Positions 23,591 to 32,500 of a stretch of 64,000 nt of DNA are shown here, piece after piece. The DNA lies in contig CACYQN010000016.1 in assembly GCA_902776565.1 (NCBI GenBank), positions 33,220-97,219 on the forward strand. Direction: 5' to 3'. Below the pieces are notes generated by a model. That model was not told the origin of the DNA. It worked only from the letters and a program-made list of their open reading frames with translations, and did not search any database. The stretch's first letter is position 1; every line of letters begins with the position of its first letter. A program made the position numbers and the translations under genes. This DNA comes from an uncultured Bacteroidia bacterium. Lineage in GTDB: Bacteria > Bacteroidota > Bacteroidia > Bacteroidales > ML635J-15.

Positions 23591-25129
23591 ATGTTGGTAA
23601 AAACTTTCGGTAGCGCCGTCGATGGCATAAACGCACAGACAATTACCATTGAGGTAAATGTTTCGCAAGGAATAAAGTTTTATCTTGTCGGTCTTCCCGA
23701 CAATGCCATCAAGGAGAGCCAGCAGCGTATGATAAGCGCATTGAGCAACTGCGGTTTCCACTGGCCTGGCAAACGCATTGTGATTAATATGGCACCAGCT
23801 GATATGCGCAAGGAAGGTTCTGCCTACGACTTGCCGATGGCTGTTGGCGTGCTTGCCGGGTCGGAACAGATGTCTGCCGATTTGCTCGACAAGTACATAA
23901 TCATGGGCGAACTTTCGTTAGATGGCAGCGTAAAGCCAATCAAAGGTGCGTTGCCTATTGCAATAAACGCCAAGGAAGCAGGTTTTGATGGAATTATTCT
24001 TCCTGTGGAAAACACATTGGAGGCGGCCGTTGTTGATGGAATAAAGGTGTATGGGGTGCATAATCTTACAGAAACCGTCGATTTTCTTAATGGAAGTCGC
24101 GAATTGGAACAAGTTACCGTTGACCTCGAAGCTGAATTTCAGAAAACCCTTTCGGAAAACGACCTCGACTTTGCCGATGTAAAAGGTCAGGAGAACGTGA
24201 AGCGAGCTCTTGAAATTGCGGCGGCCGGCGGTCACAACATAATAATGATAGGTCCTCCGGGTTCGGGAAAGACAATGCTTGCAAAGCGAATTCCTTCGAT
24301 ACTTCCGCCGTTGAGCCTCGATGAGGCTATCGAAACTACCAAGATACATTCGGTTGCTGGCAAGACCGAGGCAGGACATTCGCTGATGCTCCGCCGTCCG
24401 TTCCGTTCACCGCATCATACAATTTCGGATGTTGCCTTGGTTGGTGGAGGGACTTATCCTCAGCCCGGTGAAATTTCACTCGCGCACAATGGGGTGCTCT
24501 TTCTAGATGAACTTCCTGAATTCAAGCGCACTGTTCTTGAAGTTATGCGTCAGCCTTTGGAAGACAGGATTGTAACCATTTCACGGGCCAAATTTACGGT
24601 GGAATATCCTGCAAGTCTTATGCTCGTTGCATCGATGAACCCTTGTCCGTGCGGCTACTACAACCATCCCGAAAAGGAATGCACCTGTACGCCTATGGCT
24701 GTGCAGAAGTATATGAGCAGAATCTCCGGTCCGTTGCTCGACCGTATAGATATTCACCTTGAGGTTACGCCTGTGAAGTTCGAAAAACTTGCCGATACCC
24801 AACCTGCCGAGCATAGTTCCGAAATACAGAAGCGTGTAATTGAAGCCCGCAAGGTTCAAGAGAAACGTTTTGCCAAGTGCAAGAAGATTTACTGCAATGC
24901 CCAGATGTCATCGAAGCAGATACGCGAGTTCTGCAAGTTGGACAGCACTTGTATTGCACTGTTAAAGACCGCAATGGAGAAATTGCATCTTTCTGCCCGT
25001 GCCTACGACCGCATTGTTAAGGTTGCACGCACCATCGCCGACCTCGAGCATAGCGACGACATTCAGCCCGCACATATCGCCGAGGCAATTCAGTACAGAA
25101 GTCTGGACAAGGAAAACTGGGGACAGTAG
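23591..25129 (+). CDS. comM: YifB/ComM-family Mg-chelatase-like AAA+ ATPase
   Basis: A 512-residue protein. An N-terminal Lon-protease-like (ChlI) domain begins [12 protein letters not shown], followed by the AAA+ module with Walker [11 protein letters not shown] near 219-228, FRSPHHTIS near 276-284, Walker [11 protein letters not shown] near 307-316 and MNPCPCGYY near 349-357, then a C-terminal Mg-chelatase helical domain with [18 protein letters not shown]. In Haemophilus and Vibrio ComM is a hexameric helicase that drives branch migration during natural transformation; the same role here is inferred. It immediately follows the EEP gene. Confidence 0.94.
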   Translation: MLVKTFGSAVDGINAQTITIEVNVSQGIKFYLVGLPDNAIKESQQRMISALSNCGFHWPGKRIVINMAPADMRKEGSAYDLPMAVGVLAGSEQMSADLLDKYIIMGELSLDGSVKPIKGALPIAINAKEAGFDGIILPVENTLEAAVVDGIKVYGVHNLTETVDFLNGSRELEQVTVDLEAEFQKTLSENDLDFADVKGQENVKRALEIAAAGGHNIIMIGPPGSGKTMLAKRIPSILPPLSLDEAIETTKIHSVAGKTEAGHSLMLRRPFRSPHHTISDVALVGGGTYPQPGEISLAHNGVLFLDELPEFKRTVLEVMRQPLEDRIVTISRAKFTVEYPASLMLVASMNPCPCGYYNHPEKECTCTPMAVQKYMSRISGPLLDRIDIHLEVTPVKFEKLADTQPAEHSSEIQKRVIEARKVQEKRFAKCKKIYCNAQMSSKQIREFCKLDSTCIALLKTAMEKLHLSARAYDRIVKVARTIADLEHSDDIQPAHIAEAIQYRSLDKENWGQ

Positions 25130-25201
25130 GGGAGAGCAGTTCTTGTTCAAGGTTTAACGTTCAAGGTTCAATTTGTAGGATAGGTTCTTTTTTTGAATGA
25201 C

Positions 25202-25615
25202 CTACATCGTTATCGCTGCGCAAACGCCAGTCGTGATTGCATATATCAGCAGATATGACAACGGACGGTGCACCGGGATTTTCTTTGCAATGAGGTCGTA
25301 GATAAGGTAGCCAACCAACAATGCCGAAATATATGTTCCGATCATTTCCTTGCCTGCATAGCCCTTGCTTACAAACCAGACTCCGACAAACATATTCATT
25401 TTGCAGTACAGGTCGATTATGAATGCAAGTACGCTGGTCTTGTAAATCTTACTACGTATGCTGGTAATGAGAAATATTACAAGCGATGCTAACCAAAGGA
25501 AAATGAAGCATGTCAGTGCGTACGGAATGCTTGCTGCCGCCAAAATTGCGCATACTGAAAGCAGTCCCATTACGGTGTAGTCGATGATGTTTTGTGTTTT
25601 GGTATAGGTATTCAT
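25202..25615 (-). CDS. small polytopic membrane protein
   Basis: A 137-residue protein with about four hydrophobic segments (about 12-30, 33-50, 75-95, 115-135) and short charged loops. No motif I recognise; it could be a small integral membrane protein of the DUF type common in Bacteroidales. The 72 bases to the comM stop hold a repeated GTTCAAGGTT motif. A -7 element (TACATTTG on the minus strand, 25646-25653) is about 30 bases upstream of the ATG. The ORF is hydrophobic throughout and has a promoter, which supports it as real. Confidence 0.65.
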   Translation of the reverse strand: MNTYTKTQNIIDYTVMGLLSVCAILAAASIPYALTCFIFLWLASLVIFLITSIRSKIYKTSVLAFIIDLYCKMNMFVGVWFVSKGYAGKEMIGTYISALLVGYLIYDLIAKKIPVHRPLSYLLIYAITTGVCAAITM

Positions 25616-25645
25616 AACTATTTAATTTTATGGTTAATAATGGCG

Positions 25646-25653
25646 CAAATGTA
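25646..25653 (-). promoter_or_regulatory. -7 element of the small membrane-protein gene
   Basis: Minus-strand TACATTTG. No clear -33 box. Confidence 0.45.
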
Positions 25654-25694
25654 AGAAAATTTACGGATTTTAGTGTTTTTTTGTTAAAAATATG

Positions 25695-26234
25695 TTAAAG
25701 GATGGCGGTTTGCTGTCCGTTGAATTGTTGCAGGTTTGTCACTATTTTTTCCGTCAACGCATCCTTGTCGGTTCCTGTAGCATCGACGGTAATCTTAGAT
25801 TTTGCGTAGAACGGTTCTCTGGCTTTGAGTGTTGCATTCACATAGCTGGCAAGTTCTTCATCCGACTTTCCCTCGGTAAGCGGACGTTTGTGGTAAGAAC
25901 TGGAAATCCGCCCCACTAGCTCGTCGGCAGACAACTTTATATATATGGTAGTGCCAATGGAATTCATAAATGCCATGTTTTCGCTGAAACAGGGCGTACC
26001 GCCACCACACGAAAGCACAAAGTTGTCCTTGTTGGAAAACGATTCGAGAACAGAAGTTTCGAGTTTGCGGAAGCAAGCCTCGTCGTACTTCTGGAAAATT
26101 GCCGATACCGACATCTTGTAGTGCGATTCGATTTCCTCGTCGAGGTCGTAGAACGACAAGTTGAGTGATTTGGCTAGGCGTCGCCCGACAACGGACTTGC
26201 CAGCCCCCATGAAGCCAACGAGAAAAATTCTCAT
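25695..26234 (-). CDS. aroK: shikimate kinase
   Basis: Phosphorylates shikimate at O3 using ATP, in aromatic amino-acid synthesis. Residues 1-179 show Walker A GFMGAGKSVVGRRLA near 7-21, the shikimate-binding DLDEEIE near 31-37 (Asp of the DLD triad), CGGGTPCF near 76-83, and the lid arginine segment YHKRPLTEG near 114-122. Length is typical for Bacteroidota AroK. It lies 3 bases after the gene at 26238 on the same strand. Confidence 0.95.
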   Translation of the reverse strand: MRIFLVGFMGAGKSVVGRRLAKSLNLSFYDLDEEIESHYKMSVSAIFQKYDEACFRKLETSVLESFSNKDNFVLSCGGGTPCFSENMAFMNSIGTTIYIKLSADELVGRISSSYHKRPLTEGKSDEELASYVNATLKAREPFYAKSKITVDATGTDKDALTEKIVTNLQQFNGQQTAIL

Positions 26235-26237
26235 CTG

Positions 26238-26993
26238 TTAGAAAAGAGGTATTTGAAGCTGGGCTTCTGCTTTCTGCATAGCCATTTCTTCCTGCTTGCG
26301 AACACGCGGTTTGCGTACAACCTGCTGTACGTTGAATCCCAGTTCGTTAAGGCATTTCAGACGGTCTTCGAACTCAAGTTCGGCGTATCTTTCGCAGGCA
26401 GCATCGAAAACTTCAACAATAAGCTTGTCGGTAGTATCGCGGATGTAGTCGATATTTTCAACCTCTGCCTTGTTAAGGTTTTGACGATAAGCGCGTTCCT
26501 TATGTATGTCTTCAAACTTTTCAACCCAGATTTTTACGGATGAGATATTGGGGTTGGTAAGCAGACGACCACCATTTGCTACGCGGTTCGAGTCGCATTC
26601 GAAAAGGTGTGCTGCCACTTCGAGAAGTTCTTCTCCATTGCGCGGATTAGGAATGATAAACGGATACTGCAAGCCATACCACGAAGTGATGTCAACAGGC
26701 AATTCGCCGCGTTCGATAGCCATGTGCATCGACATGTAGTAGTGAACGACGAAAGTCTTTGCCTTGCTGAAAAGATTGTTGTAGTTGTTGTTGAAAGCTT
26801 CTTCCTGCTGTCTCAGGCATTCCTTGTAAGTTCTGAACTTTTCGAAAACAGAAAGGTTTTCTTCCGCTATATTAGCCTGGTATTCAGCAAATAAACAATC
26901 TTCGCCCAGTGGATTCTCGCGCAAATACGCATCAAAAGACCTCAGTATTTCGAGTCTTTCCACATCGGTATGTCTGTAAATAAGTTTCTCCAT
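26238..26993 (-). CDS. conserved hypothetical protein upstream of aroK
   Basis: I start it at MEKLIYRHTDVERLEIL (251 residues); the open frame to 27053 adds a basic stretch that would precede the likely promoter (TATTTTTG on the minus strand at 27020-27027). The protein is soluble and mainly helical, with motifs EVAAHLFECDSNRVANGG and KIWVEKFEDIHKERAY in the middle and a basic, Gln-rich tail ending LQIPLF. That tail resembles a clamp-binding or short linear motif (Q-x-x-I-P-L-F) seen at the C-terminus of proteins that bind the DNA polymerase sliding clamp; this is a guess from pattern. I do not recognise the family. Confidence 0.7.
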   Translation of the reverse strand: MEKLIYRHTDVERLEILRSFDAYLRENPLGEDCLFAEYQANIAEENLSVFEKFRTYKECLRQQEEAFNNNYNNLFSKAKTFVVHYYMSMHMAIERGELPVDITSWYGLQYPFIIPNPRNGEELLEVAAHLFECDSNRVANGGRLLTNPNISSVKIWVEKFEDIHKERAYRQNLNKAEVENIDYIRDTTDKLIVEVFDAACERYAELEFEDRLKCLNELGFNVQQVVRKPRVRKQEEMAMQKAEAQLQIPLF

Positions 26994-27311
26994 CCGTAGT
27001 CTAAATCTATAAAATCGCACAAAAATATATTTCATAAAAACAACAAAATCCACTCAAATTACAAAGTAATCAACACATTAGTGTTTATTGTGAATTTATA
27101 ACCCTCGGATTTTCAACGGAGAACGATTCTGAACATAAGACATAGCAAAGATGTTACAAGATAAATTGTTGTTAATCAACGTGTTATTGGCTGCATGCTA
27201 CAAGATAATGATAGCGGTAATTATAATATTTTGAACATTGCATATCTGGACTTTTGACACATAATAGTTTAAACGTCTTAGGCGTTGAAACCTAAGAAAC
27301 TATTTAAATTA

Positions 27312-27343
27312 TTTGCACAGTTTCAATAAAAAGCATACCTTTG
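27312..27343 (+). promoter_or_regulatory. promoter of the bactofilin operon
   Basis: TTTG (27312-27315), 20 bases, TACCTTTG (27336-27343), 22 bases before ATG 27365. The gap from 27054 to 27311 otherwise holds no gene; it has a small hairpin CTTAGG/CCTAAG near 27279-27297. Confidence 0.75.
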
Positions 27344-27364
27344 AGGTCTAAAAAACTTAGTAAC

Positions 27365-27730
27365 ATGGCAAGAAGCGAAGAAATAAGCAACAACCTCAAC
27401 ATATTGGGCAGCGGAACTAACATTGTAGGCAATATCGTTTCGCAGGGCGATGTTAGGGTTGACGGGACATTGGAGGGCAATCTGACCACTCAGTCGAAGC
27501 TCGTCATTGGTAATACCGGCAAGATTGTCGGCGAAATAAAATGCAAGGATTGTGAAGTGTCGGGAACGGTAAAAGGCAAGATGCAAGTGGAAAATCTGCT
27601 TATGCTGAAATCGACGGCTGTTATGGAAGGAGAAATAAGAACCTCCAAGCTGGCTATCGAACCCAATGCAATATTCTCTGGCACCTGTAGCATGAGTACC
27701 GCAGTCCCCGAAGAATCGTATAATGGATAA
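27365..27730 (+). CDS. bactofilin (polymer-forming cytoskeletal protein)
   Basis: A 121-residue protein of the bactofilin family, which polymerises without nucleotide into a beta-helix. After a short disordered N-terminus (MARSEEISNNLN) come six or so beta-helix turns, with the family pattern GNIVSQGDVRVDGTLEGN and GEIKCKDCEVSGTVKG. The ATG at 27365 is used because the longer frame begins with TTG inside the promoter. It overlaps the AtpZ gene by 8 bases. In Bacteroidota a bactofilin commonly precedes AtpZ and the ATP synthase F0 genes, which are elsewhere in this window. Confidence 0.93.
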   Translation: MARSEEISNNLNILGSGTNIVGNIVSQGDVRVDGTLEGNLTTQSKLVIGNTGKIVGEIKCKDCEVSGTVKGKMQVENLLMLKSTAVMEGEIRTSKLAIEPNAIFSGTCSMSTAVPEESYNG

Positions 27731-27953
27731 CGACAAAAAAGGCGACAAGTTAAATTCCGGTCTCGGGAAGTGGGCGCGATATACCTCGCTGGCTTTCGAG
27801 ATGGGAATTGTGATTTTTGCAGGTGCTTTCGGTGGTCTGAAACTCGATGAGTATTTTGGTACCGAAAAGCCGTGGTTTACAGTAGCCTTGTCGCTGTTTG
27901 CCGTGTTTGCATCAATTTATATCGTTATAAAGGGCGTGAAGAATGAAAAATAA
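27723..27953 (+). CDS. atpZ: AtpZ/AtpI-family membrane protein
   Basis: A 76-residue protein with two membrane helices (about 19-37 and 48-68) and charged ends. YTSLAFEMGIVIFAGAFGGLKLDEYFGTEKPW (read as two adjoining stretches) is the AtpZ signature, in which the first helix is followed by G-G-x-x-L-D. AtpI/AtpZ proteins help assemble the c-ring or carry Mg2+/Ca2+ for the F-type ATP synthase. Here it is cut off from atpB by about 19 kb and lies on the opposite strand. It overlaps both neighbours by about 10 bases. Confidence 0.88.
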   Translation: MDNDKKGDKLNSGLGKWARYTSLAFEMGIVIFAGAFGGLKLDEYFGTEKPWFTVALSLFAVFASIYIVIKGVKNEK

Positions 27954-28371
27954 TTCGCTTGCCGGTGTATTGGCAAAGCTTGCAATATTCGGTGTGGGAC
28001 TGTTTGCCGTGCATTTTCTGCTGGCGCGTGCTTTCCCAGTGTGCGCCGCCGAAGGAATCTACGAGGCGCATCTTTTCCTTTTTGTGCTTACTGTGGCTGT
28101 GGTCTTGGTGCTGAAGTTCATATTTAGGAAAATGACGCAGAAACAAGGACTTTTCGGTTATGTATTTATGGCATCGAGCCTTGTGAAAATGGCTTTGTGC
28201 GTGGTTTTCCTGATTCCTATAATAAGAGGCGATGCCGATTATCGCATTGCGTATGTGGTGCAGTTCTTCATTTTGTATTTTGCATATCTTGTTATGGAGG
28301 TCGTGCTGGTTGCAAAGTTGCTGAAGTCGGCACAGGAAAAGCAGGATTCTAGTGATGTGAAACAGGAGTAA
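27943..28371 (+). CDS. small membrane protein of the ATP synthase accessory locus (DUF6168-like)
   Basis: A 142-residue protein with four hydrophobic segments (about 9-26, 43-60, 72-91, 105-125) and a hydrophilic tail. In other Bacteroidota a four-helix protein of this size lies between AtpZ and atpB and is annotated DUF6168; I assign it by position and shape, not by motif. A role in F0 assembly is inferred only from that location. It overlaps the AtpZ gene by 11 bases and ends 10 bases before coaX. Confidence 0.65.
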   Translation: MKNNSLAGVLAKLAIFGVGLFAVHFLLARAFPVCAAEGIYEAHLFLFVLTVAVVLVLKFIFRKMTQKQGLFGYVFMASSLVKMALCVVFLIPIIRGDADYRIAYVVQFFILYFAYLVMEVVLVAKLLKSAQEKQDSSDVKQE

Positions 28372-28381
28372 ATTTGTTCAG

Positions 28382-29113
28382 ATGTACAATCTAATAGTCG
28401 ATTCGGGCAATACTACGATAAAGATGTTTCTTTTTGTCGATGGTGAAATCGCGCAGAAGATGGTTTGCGACGAATTGCCGGAACTGCTTCCGACGCTTAA
28501 GGCTAACGTATCGCTCGACAAGATTGACCGCTGTATAGTTTCGTCGGTAAGCATCAGCCAAAGCGAGATTGTGGAGGTTTTACGTCCGTTTTTCCCTGTG
28601 CTTGAATTTTCACCGCGTTTAAATTTACCTATTATAATAAAGTATGGCACTCCCGAAACGCTTGGCAGCGACCGTGTGGCGGCGGTTGTCGGGGCGGTTT
28701 CGCGTTACCCCGACAGGAATGTGCTCGTAATTGACTCTGGCACTGCAATAACTTACGATATTGTCACCGACATGCGCGAATATCTTGGAGGAAATATTTC
28801 GCCAGGACTGAAAACAAGGTTTCGTGCCTTACACAATTTTACGGGGAAACTTCCGTTATTGAATGCGGATAAAACTCTCGACGGCTTGTTCGGAACGAAC
28901 ACTACAGAGGCGATAACCATTGGTATTCAGAACGGTATGCTCTATGAAATAGAAGGTGCTGTAAAGGAGTTCAGCCGTAGGTTCAATGACCTTTTGGTCG
29001 TTTTTACAGGTGGCGATAGCTTTTTCTTTGAAAACCGAATAAAATTTAATAATTTTGCAGAGCCATATTTGGTGGCTTTTGGATTGAATGAAATATTGGA
29101 ATATAATGTTTAG
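28382..29113 (+). CDS. coaX: type III pantothenate kinase
   Basis: Phosphorylates pantothenate, the first step of coenzyme A synthesis, by an ASKHA-fold kinase that is not feedback-inhibited by CoA. The 243 residues contain the phosphate-1 motif DSGNTTIK near 6-13, GTPETLGSDRVAAVVGA near 90-106, the phosphate-2 motif VIDSGTAITYD near 117-127 and GGNISPGLKTRFRALHNFT near 134-152. All family landmarks are present. Its stop overlaps the ATG of the outer-membrane protein gene. Confidence 0.95.
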   Translation: MYNLIVDSGNTTIKMFLFVDGEIAQKMVCDELPELLPTLKANVSLDKIDRCIVSSVSISQSEIVEVLRPFFPVLEFSPRLNLPIIIKYGTPETLGSDRVAAVVGAVSRYPDRNVLVIDSGTAITYDIVTDMREYLGGNISPGLKTRFRALHNFTGKLPLLNADKTLDGLFGTNTTEAITIGIQNGMLYEIEGAVKEFSRRFNDLLVVFTGGDSFFFENRIKFNNFAEPYLVAFGLNEILEYNV

Positions 29114-30383
29114 ACGGATATTCTTGTTGGCTTGCTTACTGGCAGTTACGGCATTTTCCTTCTCGCAGGGACACGTCGGTTCTCCGTATTCGCGTTACGG
29201 CATTGGCGACGTAAATGCCAATGCGCAGGCTCGCAACTCGTCGATGGGCGGCGTGGGATATGCCACTCCGTTTATGTACGATGTCAACTACAAAAGTCCG
29301 GCTGGCATCGGTGATATCGACACCTTGACTTTCATATTCAATTTTGGCTTCGATGCCGGATTGCGCAAGTATTCAATCTCGAATCCGCCGACATCCAAAA
29401 TAAAGAGCGATGCCGAATTGTCGCAGATTGCCGTCGGTTTCGCCTGCACAAAATGGTGGAAGATGGCTCTCGGCATAACACCTTACAGCAATGTGGGCTA
29501 CTCGATTTACTCGGCGGACAATTCGTTTGGCATCGACAAGAATTATGTTTATGCAGGTGACGGCGGACTCAACAAGGTGTTCTTCTCCAATGCGTTCAAC
29601 CCGATTAAGGACTTGAGCTTAGGCGTTGGCGTATCCTATCTTTTCGGAAAGATTTACCATTCCAATGCAATTGCTTTCGTGAACGATACCGTTGGTACTT
29701 ACATAAATTCGTTCTGCCAGAAGACATTCAAGATTTCCGATGTTACTTTCGATGTCGGACTTAAATACAATATCCATATCGGTGAGGACAATTTGAGGCT
29801 TGGCGCCTACTACGGCTACAACCGCGACCTGAATGCCAAGCAGTCAACATTGGTTTACAACACTTTGGCAAGCGCTGCTACTACTGTCATCGACACCATA
29901 CATCAGGAGGGTGACGTGAAAGGCAAGATTGGTCTTCCACATACTGTTGGTTTTGGCTTGTGCTATACCTATAGGGATAAATTGTCGTTGGCTGCCGACT
30001 TTACTTTGCAGAACTGGAAGGACAGCAAATTCTTCGGTGTTTGCGACTCGCTTAACAACAGCATAGGTGCTGCTTTGGGCGCTGAATTTACTCCGAACAG
30101 GCTTTCCCCGAAAAATCTTTGGGAGTCGTCATCGTATCGTATGGGCTTGTTTTTCAATAACTCATACATAAGTATGGATAGTGGAAAACTGTCTGTTCCA
30201 GATTATGGCATTACTTTTGGAGTAGGATTTAAACCACGGCACGGAAAGACGGTATTCAACGTTACGTTCCAGGTCGGGCAGAGAGGTTCTTTAAAAAATG
30301 ATTTAGTAAAGGAAACTTATTTTATTGTTGGTGTCAACTTGAGTTTAGTTGACCGTTGGTTTGTAAAAAGTAGAATTGATTAA
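29106..30383 (+). CDS. outer-membrane beta-barrel protein (PorV/FadL-like)
   Basis: A 425-residue exported protein, started at MFRRIFLLACLL with a signal peptide cleaved near AFSFS-Q (residue 20). The mature N-terminus GSPYSRYGIGDVN and ARNSSMGGVGYATP are typical of Bacteroidota outer-membrane proteins related to FadL-type transporters and PorV-like barrels. Alternating beta strands run to the end, which closes with VGVNLSLVDRWFVKSRID. In T9SS bacteria some relatives shuttle cargo, others import lipids; the choice cannot be made here. It overlaps coaX by 8 bases and precedes the TPR protein by 11. Confidence 0.8.
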   Translation: MFRRIFLLACLLAVTAFSFSQGHVGSPYSRYGIGDVNANAQARNSSMGGVGYATPFMYDVNYKSPAGIGDIDTLTFIFNFGFDAGLRKYSISNPPTSKIKSDAELSQIAVGFACTKWWKMALGITPYSNVGYSIYSADNSFGIDKNYVYAGDGGLNKVFFSNAFNPIKDLSLGVGVSYLFGKIYHSNAIAFVNDTVGTYINSFCQKTFKISDVTFDVGLKYNIHIGEDNLRLGAYYGYNRDLNAKQSTLVYNTLASAATTVIDTIHQEGDVKGKIGLPHTVGFGLCYTYRDKLSLAADFTLQNWKDSKFFGVCDSLNNSIGAALGAEFTPNRLSPKNLWESSSYRMGLFFNNSYISMDSGKLSVPDYGITFGVGFKPRHGKTVFNVTFQVGQRGSLKNDLVKETYFIVGVNLSLVDRWFVKSRID

Positions 30384-30394
30384 AAATTATAACT

Positions 30395-31714
30395 ATGAAA
30401 CGCAGGACTTTAATATTGATGATGGCGGCTGTGATGATTTTCTCGGCCAGTGTGTTTGCGCAGGATGATTTCACTGTTAATATGTCAACCTACACCGAGT
30501 TCTACAATCAGAAGAACTACAAGGACGCATATCCGACTTGGAAATGGTGCTTTGAAAATTGCGACGACAGGGTTAGCGAAAAGACTACCAAGAATATTTT
30601 CATACAGGGACCGACAATCCTTGAAAATGTAATTGCAACAAGGGAAGGTGACGCTCGTGAAGTAGCAATCGATACTTTGCTCATTATTTACGACAAGAGG
30701 ATACAGCTGTATGGACAGGAAGCTACCTATCTTGGTTCAAAGGCTATTATGCTGAACAAGTATCGTCCGCAGAACTATGTGGATGTTTACAATATGTGCG
30801 CACGAGTTTTTGAACTTGCTGGCAATTCTGCAAATTATGGCGTGCTCAAGTTGTACATGGTTGTTGCTTTGAATCGTTACGAGAAGGAAGAAATCAGCAA
30901 GGAGGAAATGGTTAACATCTATTCAGCTATTGCCGATGCGCTTGCTGAGCAGGTGGAAAAGGAAACCAAGGAGGACAAGAAGACAAAGATTGCTGATGCA
31001 GCAACCGCTGTAGAAGAATTGTTTGTTAACAGCTCGGCTGCCGACTGCAAGTCGATAATTGACGTGTTCTCGCCGAAGTTTGAAGCCGACCCGACAAATG
31101 TTGAATTGGCAAAGAAGATTGTTAAGCTTCTGAGAAACGGCAACAGCGACGAGTGCAAGCTCTCCGACCTGTATATGCGTACCGCTATTGTAATGTACGA
31201 AAACGAAAAGAGTTCGGCCGCTGCTCACGCAATCGGACAGGCTTACTTTAAGCGTGGTGAGTCGGGCAAGGCTGAACAGTATTACAACGAGGCTATTTCG
31301 CTCGAGGAAAGCAACGAGAAAAAGGCCGACATGTACTACGAACTCGGTTTGCTGTACTTCACTGGAATGAACAACTATCAAAAGGCCCGTCAGGCTGCAC
31401 GCAGCGCATTGGCTGTTGACCCTAACTACGGCAAGGCTTACCTCTTGATAGGTAGGGTTTATGCAGCAGGTGGCAAGGGTTGCGGTAACGATGCTTTCGA
31501 GAACAAATGGGTTTACTGGGTAGTTGTTGACCAGTTCCAGAAGGCTAAGAGTGTTGATCCTTCGGTTGCCGAAGAAGCAAACAAGCTCATATCTACCTAC
31601 TCTGCATATTTCCCGAAGGCTGGTGATGCTTTCTGGGCCGATATGAAGGAAGGTGCAACAGTAACCGTAGGCTGCTGGATTAACGAGACTACCACTGCAA
31701 GGTTCATCAAGTAG
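30395..31714 (+). CDS. exported TPR-repeat protein
   Basis: A 439-residue protein with a signal peptide (cleavage near SVFAQ, residue 22) and a mostly helical body. TPR units are clearest at about 290-360 (AHAIGQAYFKRGESGKAEQY, DMYYELGLLYFTGMNNYQKA and AYLLIGRVYAAGG). The first half begins DDFTVNMSTYTEFYNQKNYKDA, repeating a TPR-like Y-x-x-A pattern. It ends in a small domain with a lone Cys (TVGCWINETTTARFIK), where a tail of this kind is common in Bacteroidales TPR proteins of unknown role. It probably organises envelope proteins. The following lptC GTG start overlaps its stop. Confidence 0.8.
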   Translation: MKRRTLILMMAAVMIFSASVFAQDDFTVNMSTYTEFYNQKNYKDAYPTWKWCFENCDDRVSEKTTKNIFIQGPTILENVIATREGDAREVAIDTLLIIYDKRIQLYGQEATYLGSKAIMLNKYRPQNYVDVYNMCARVFELAGNSANYGVLKLYMVVALNRYEKEEISKEEMVNIYSAIADALAEQVEKETKEDKKTKIADAATAVEELFVNSSAADCKSIIDVFSPKFEADPTNVELAKKIVKLLRNGNSDECKLSDLYMRTAIVMYENEKSSAAAHAIGQAYFKRGESGKAEQYYNEAISLEESNEKKADMYYELGLLYFTGMNNYQKARQAARSALAVDPNYGKAYLLIGRVYAAGGKGCGNDAFENKWVYWVVVDQFQKAKSVDPSVAEEANKLISTYSAYFPKAGDAFWADMKEGATVTVGCWINETTTARFIK

Positions 31715-32283
31715 TGTCAGACTTAAAGCAAATATTTTTAAAGACAGGTATCGTGCTTGCAATTGTTGCAAGTACGATATTTGTTTCATGCAAGAACGAC
31801 ATAGACAAGGTAAACCTGTTAACTAAGCGTACAAATATGCCGACATTCTCTGTTTTCGGATTCGAGACTGTTTATAGCGATTCGGGAAGGGTAATGGTGG
31901 AACTGAAGGCAAAGGAATTGTCGCGTTTCGAAGGTCAGAACTTGAAATACGATGAGTATCGATATGGCTTGAATGTCAGATTTTTCGACGGTTATGGCTC
32001 TGTCACGGCAACACTTAAGTGTTCGTATGCACGATTCCTGATTGAAAAGGAGCTGTGGGAGATAAAGTCGGACGTTGAGGTTGACAACATAAGCCGAAAC
32101 GAAAAGATAAATACGGAGCTGATGTACTGGGACATGAAGAAGGAGTTAGTGTATTCCGACAAGTACGTCAGGATAACTACTGAAGATGAAATTTTGACTG
32201 GCGATGGCTTCGAGTCGAACCAGGACTTTTCGGAATGGAAAATACTGAAGCCTGCCGGTGTAATAAGCATAAAGGATGAATAG
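31714..32283 (+). CDS. lptC: LPS export periplasmic protein LptC
   Basis: Member of the Lpt bridge that takes lipopolysaccharide from the inner-membrane LptBFG complex to LptA. The 189-residue protein has an N-terminal hydrophobic anchor with a possible lipobox (IFVSC, Cys about 26), then the LptC beta-jellyroll: FSVFGFETVYSDSGRVMVELKA, YGLNVRFFDGYG, and DKYVRITTEDEILTGDGFES, the last being the conserved end motif. It starts with GTG sharing its G with the preceding TAG. The other lpt genes are not in the window. Confidence 0.88.
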   Translation: MSDLKQIFLKTGIVLAIVASTIFVSCKNDIDKVNLLTKRTNMPTFSVFGFETVYSDSGRVMVELKAKELSRFEGQNLKYDEYRYGLNVRFFDGYGSVTATLKCSYARFLIEKELWEIKSDVEVDNISRNEKINTELMYWDMKKELVYSDKYVRITTEDEILTGDGFESNQDFSEWKILKPAGVISIKDE

Positions 32284-32500
32284 CAAGAGGATTTTTAGGA
32301 TTGTAGTCGAATGCCTATGGGTGGTTATGGCAATTTTCTGCCTGTCAGCCGGCATATACTATCAGACCAAGTTCGATAGCGTATCTAACGTATGGATATT
32401 TTACGCAATGGCTGTAATAAGTGCAGGAATGTTCATCATGCGCTTCATGCAGCGTCGCAACGAGGAACGTCGCGAGCAAAGACGAAACGGAGATAGATAA
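32276..32500 (+). CDS. small membrane protein between lptC and the CBS-domain gene
   Basis: A 74-residue protein with two hydrophobic segments (about 8-25 and 38-56) and a strongly basic tail (MQRRNEERREQRRNGDR). It overlaps lptC by 8 bases and shares one base with the next gene. A short two-helix gene in this spot is usual in Bacteroidales operons; function unknown. Confidence 0.75.
   Translation: MNSKRIFRIVVECLWVVMAIFCLSAGIYYQTKFDSVSNVWIFYAMAVISAGMFIMRFMQRRNEERREQRRNGDR

Noticed and set aside
30923..31789. 288-codon minus-strand ORF opposite the TPR gene
   Set aside because: Antisense shadow without a promoter; the plus-strand TPR protein has a signal peptide and repeats.
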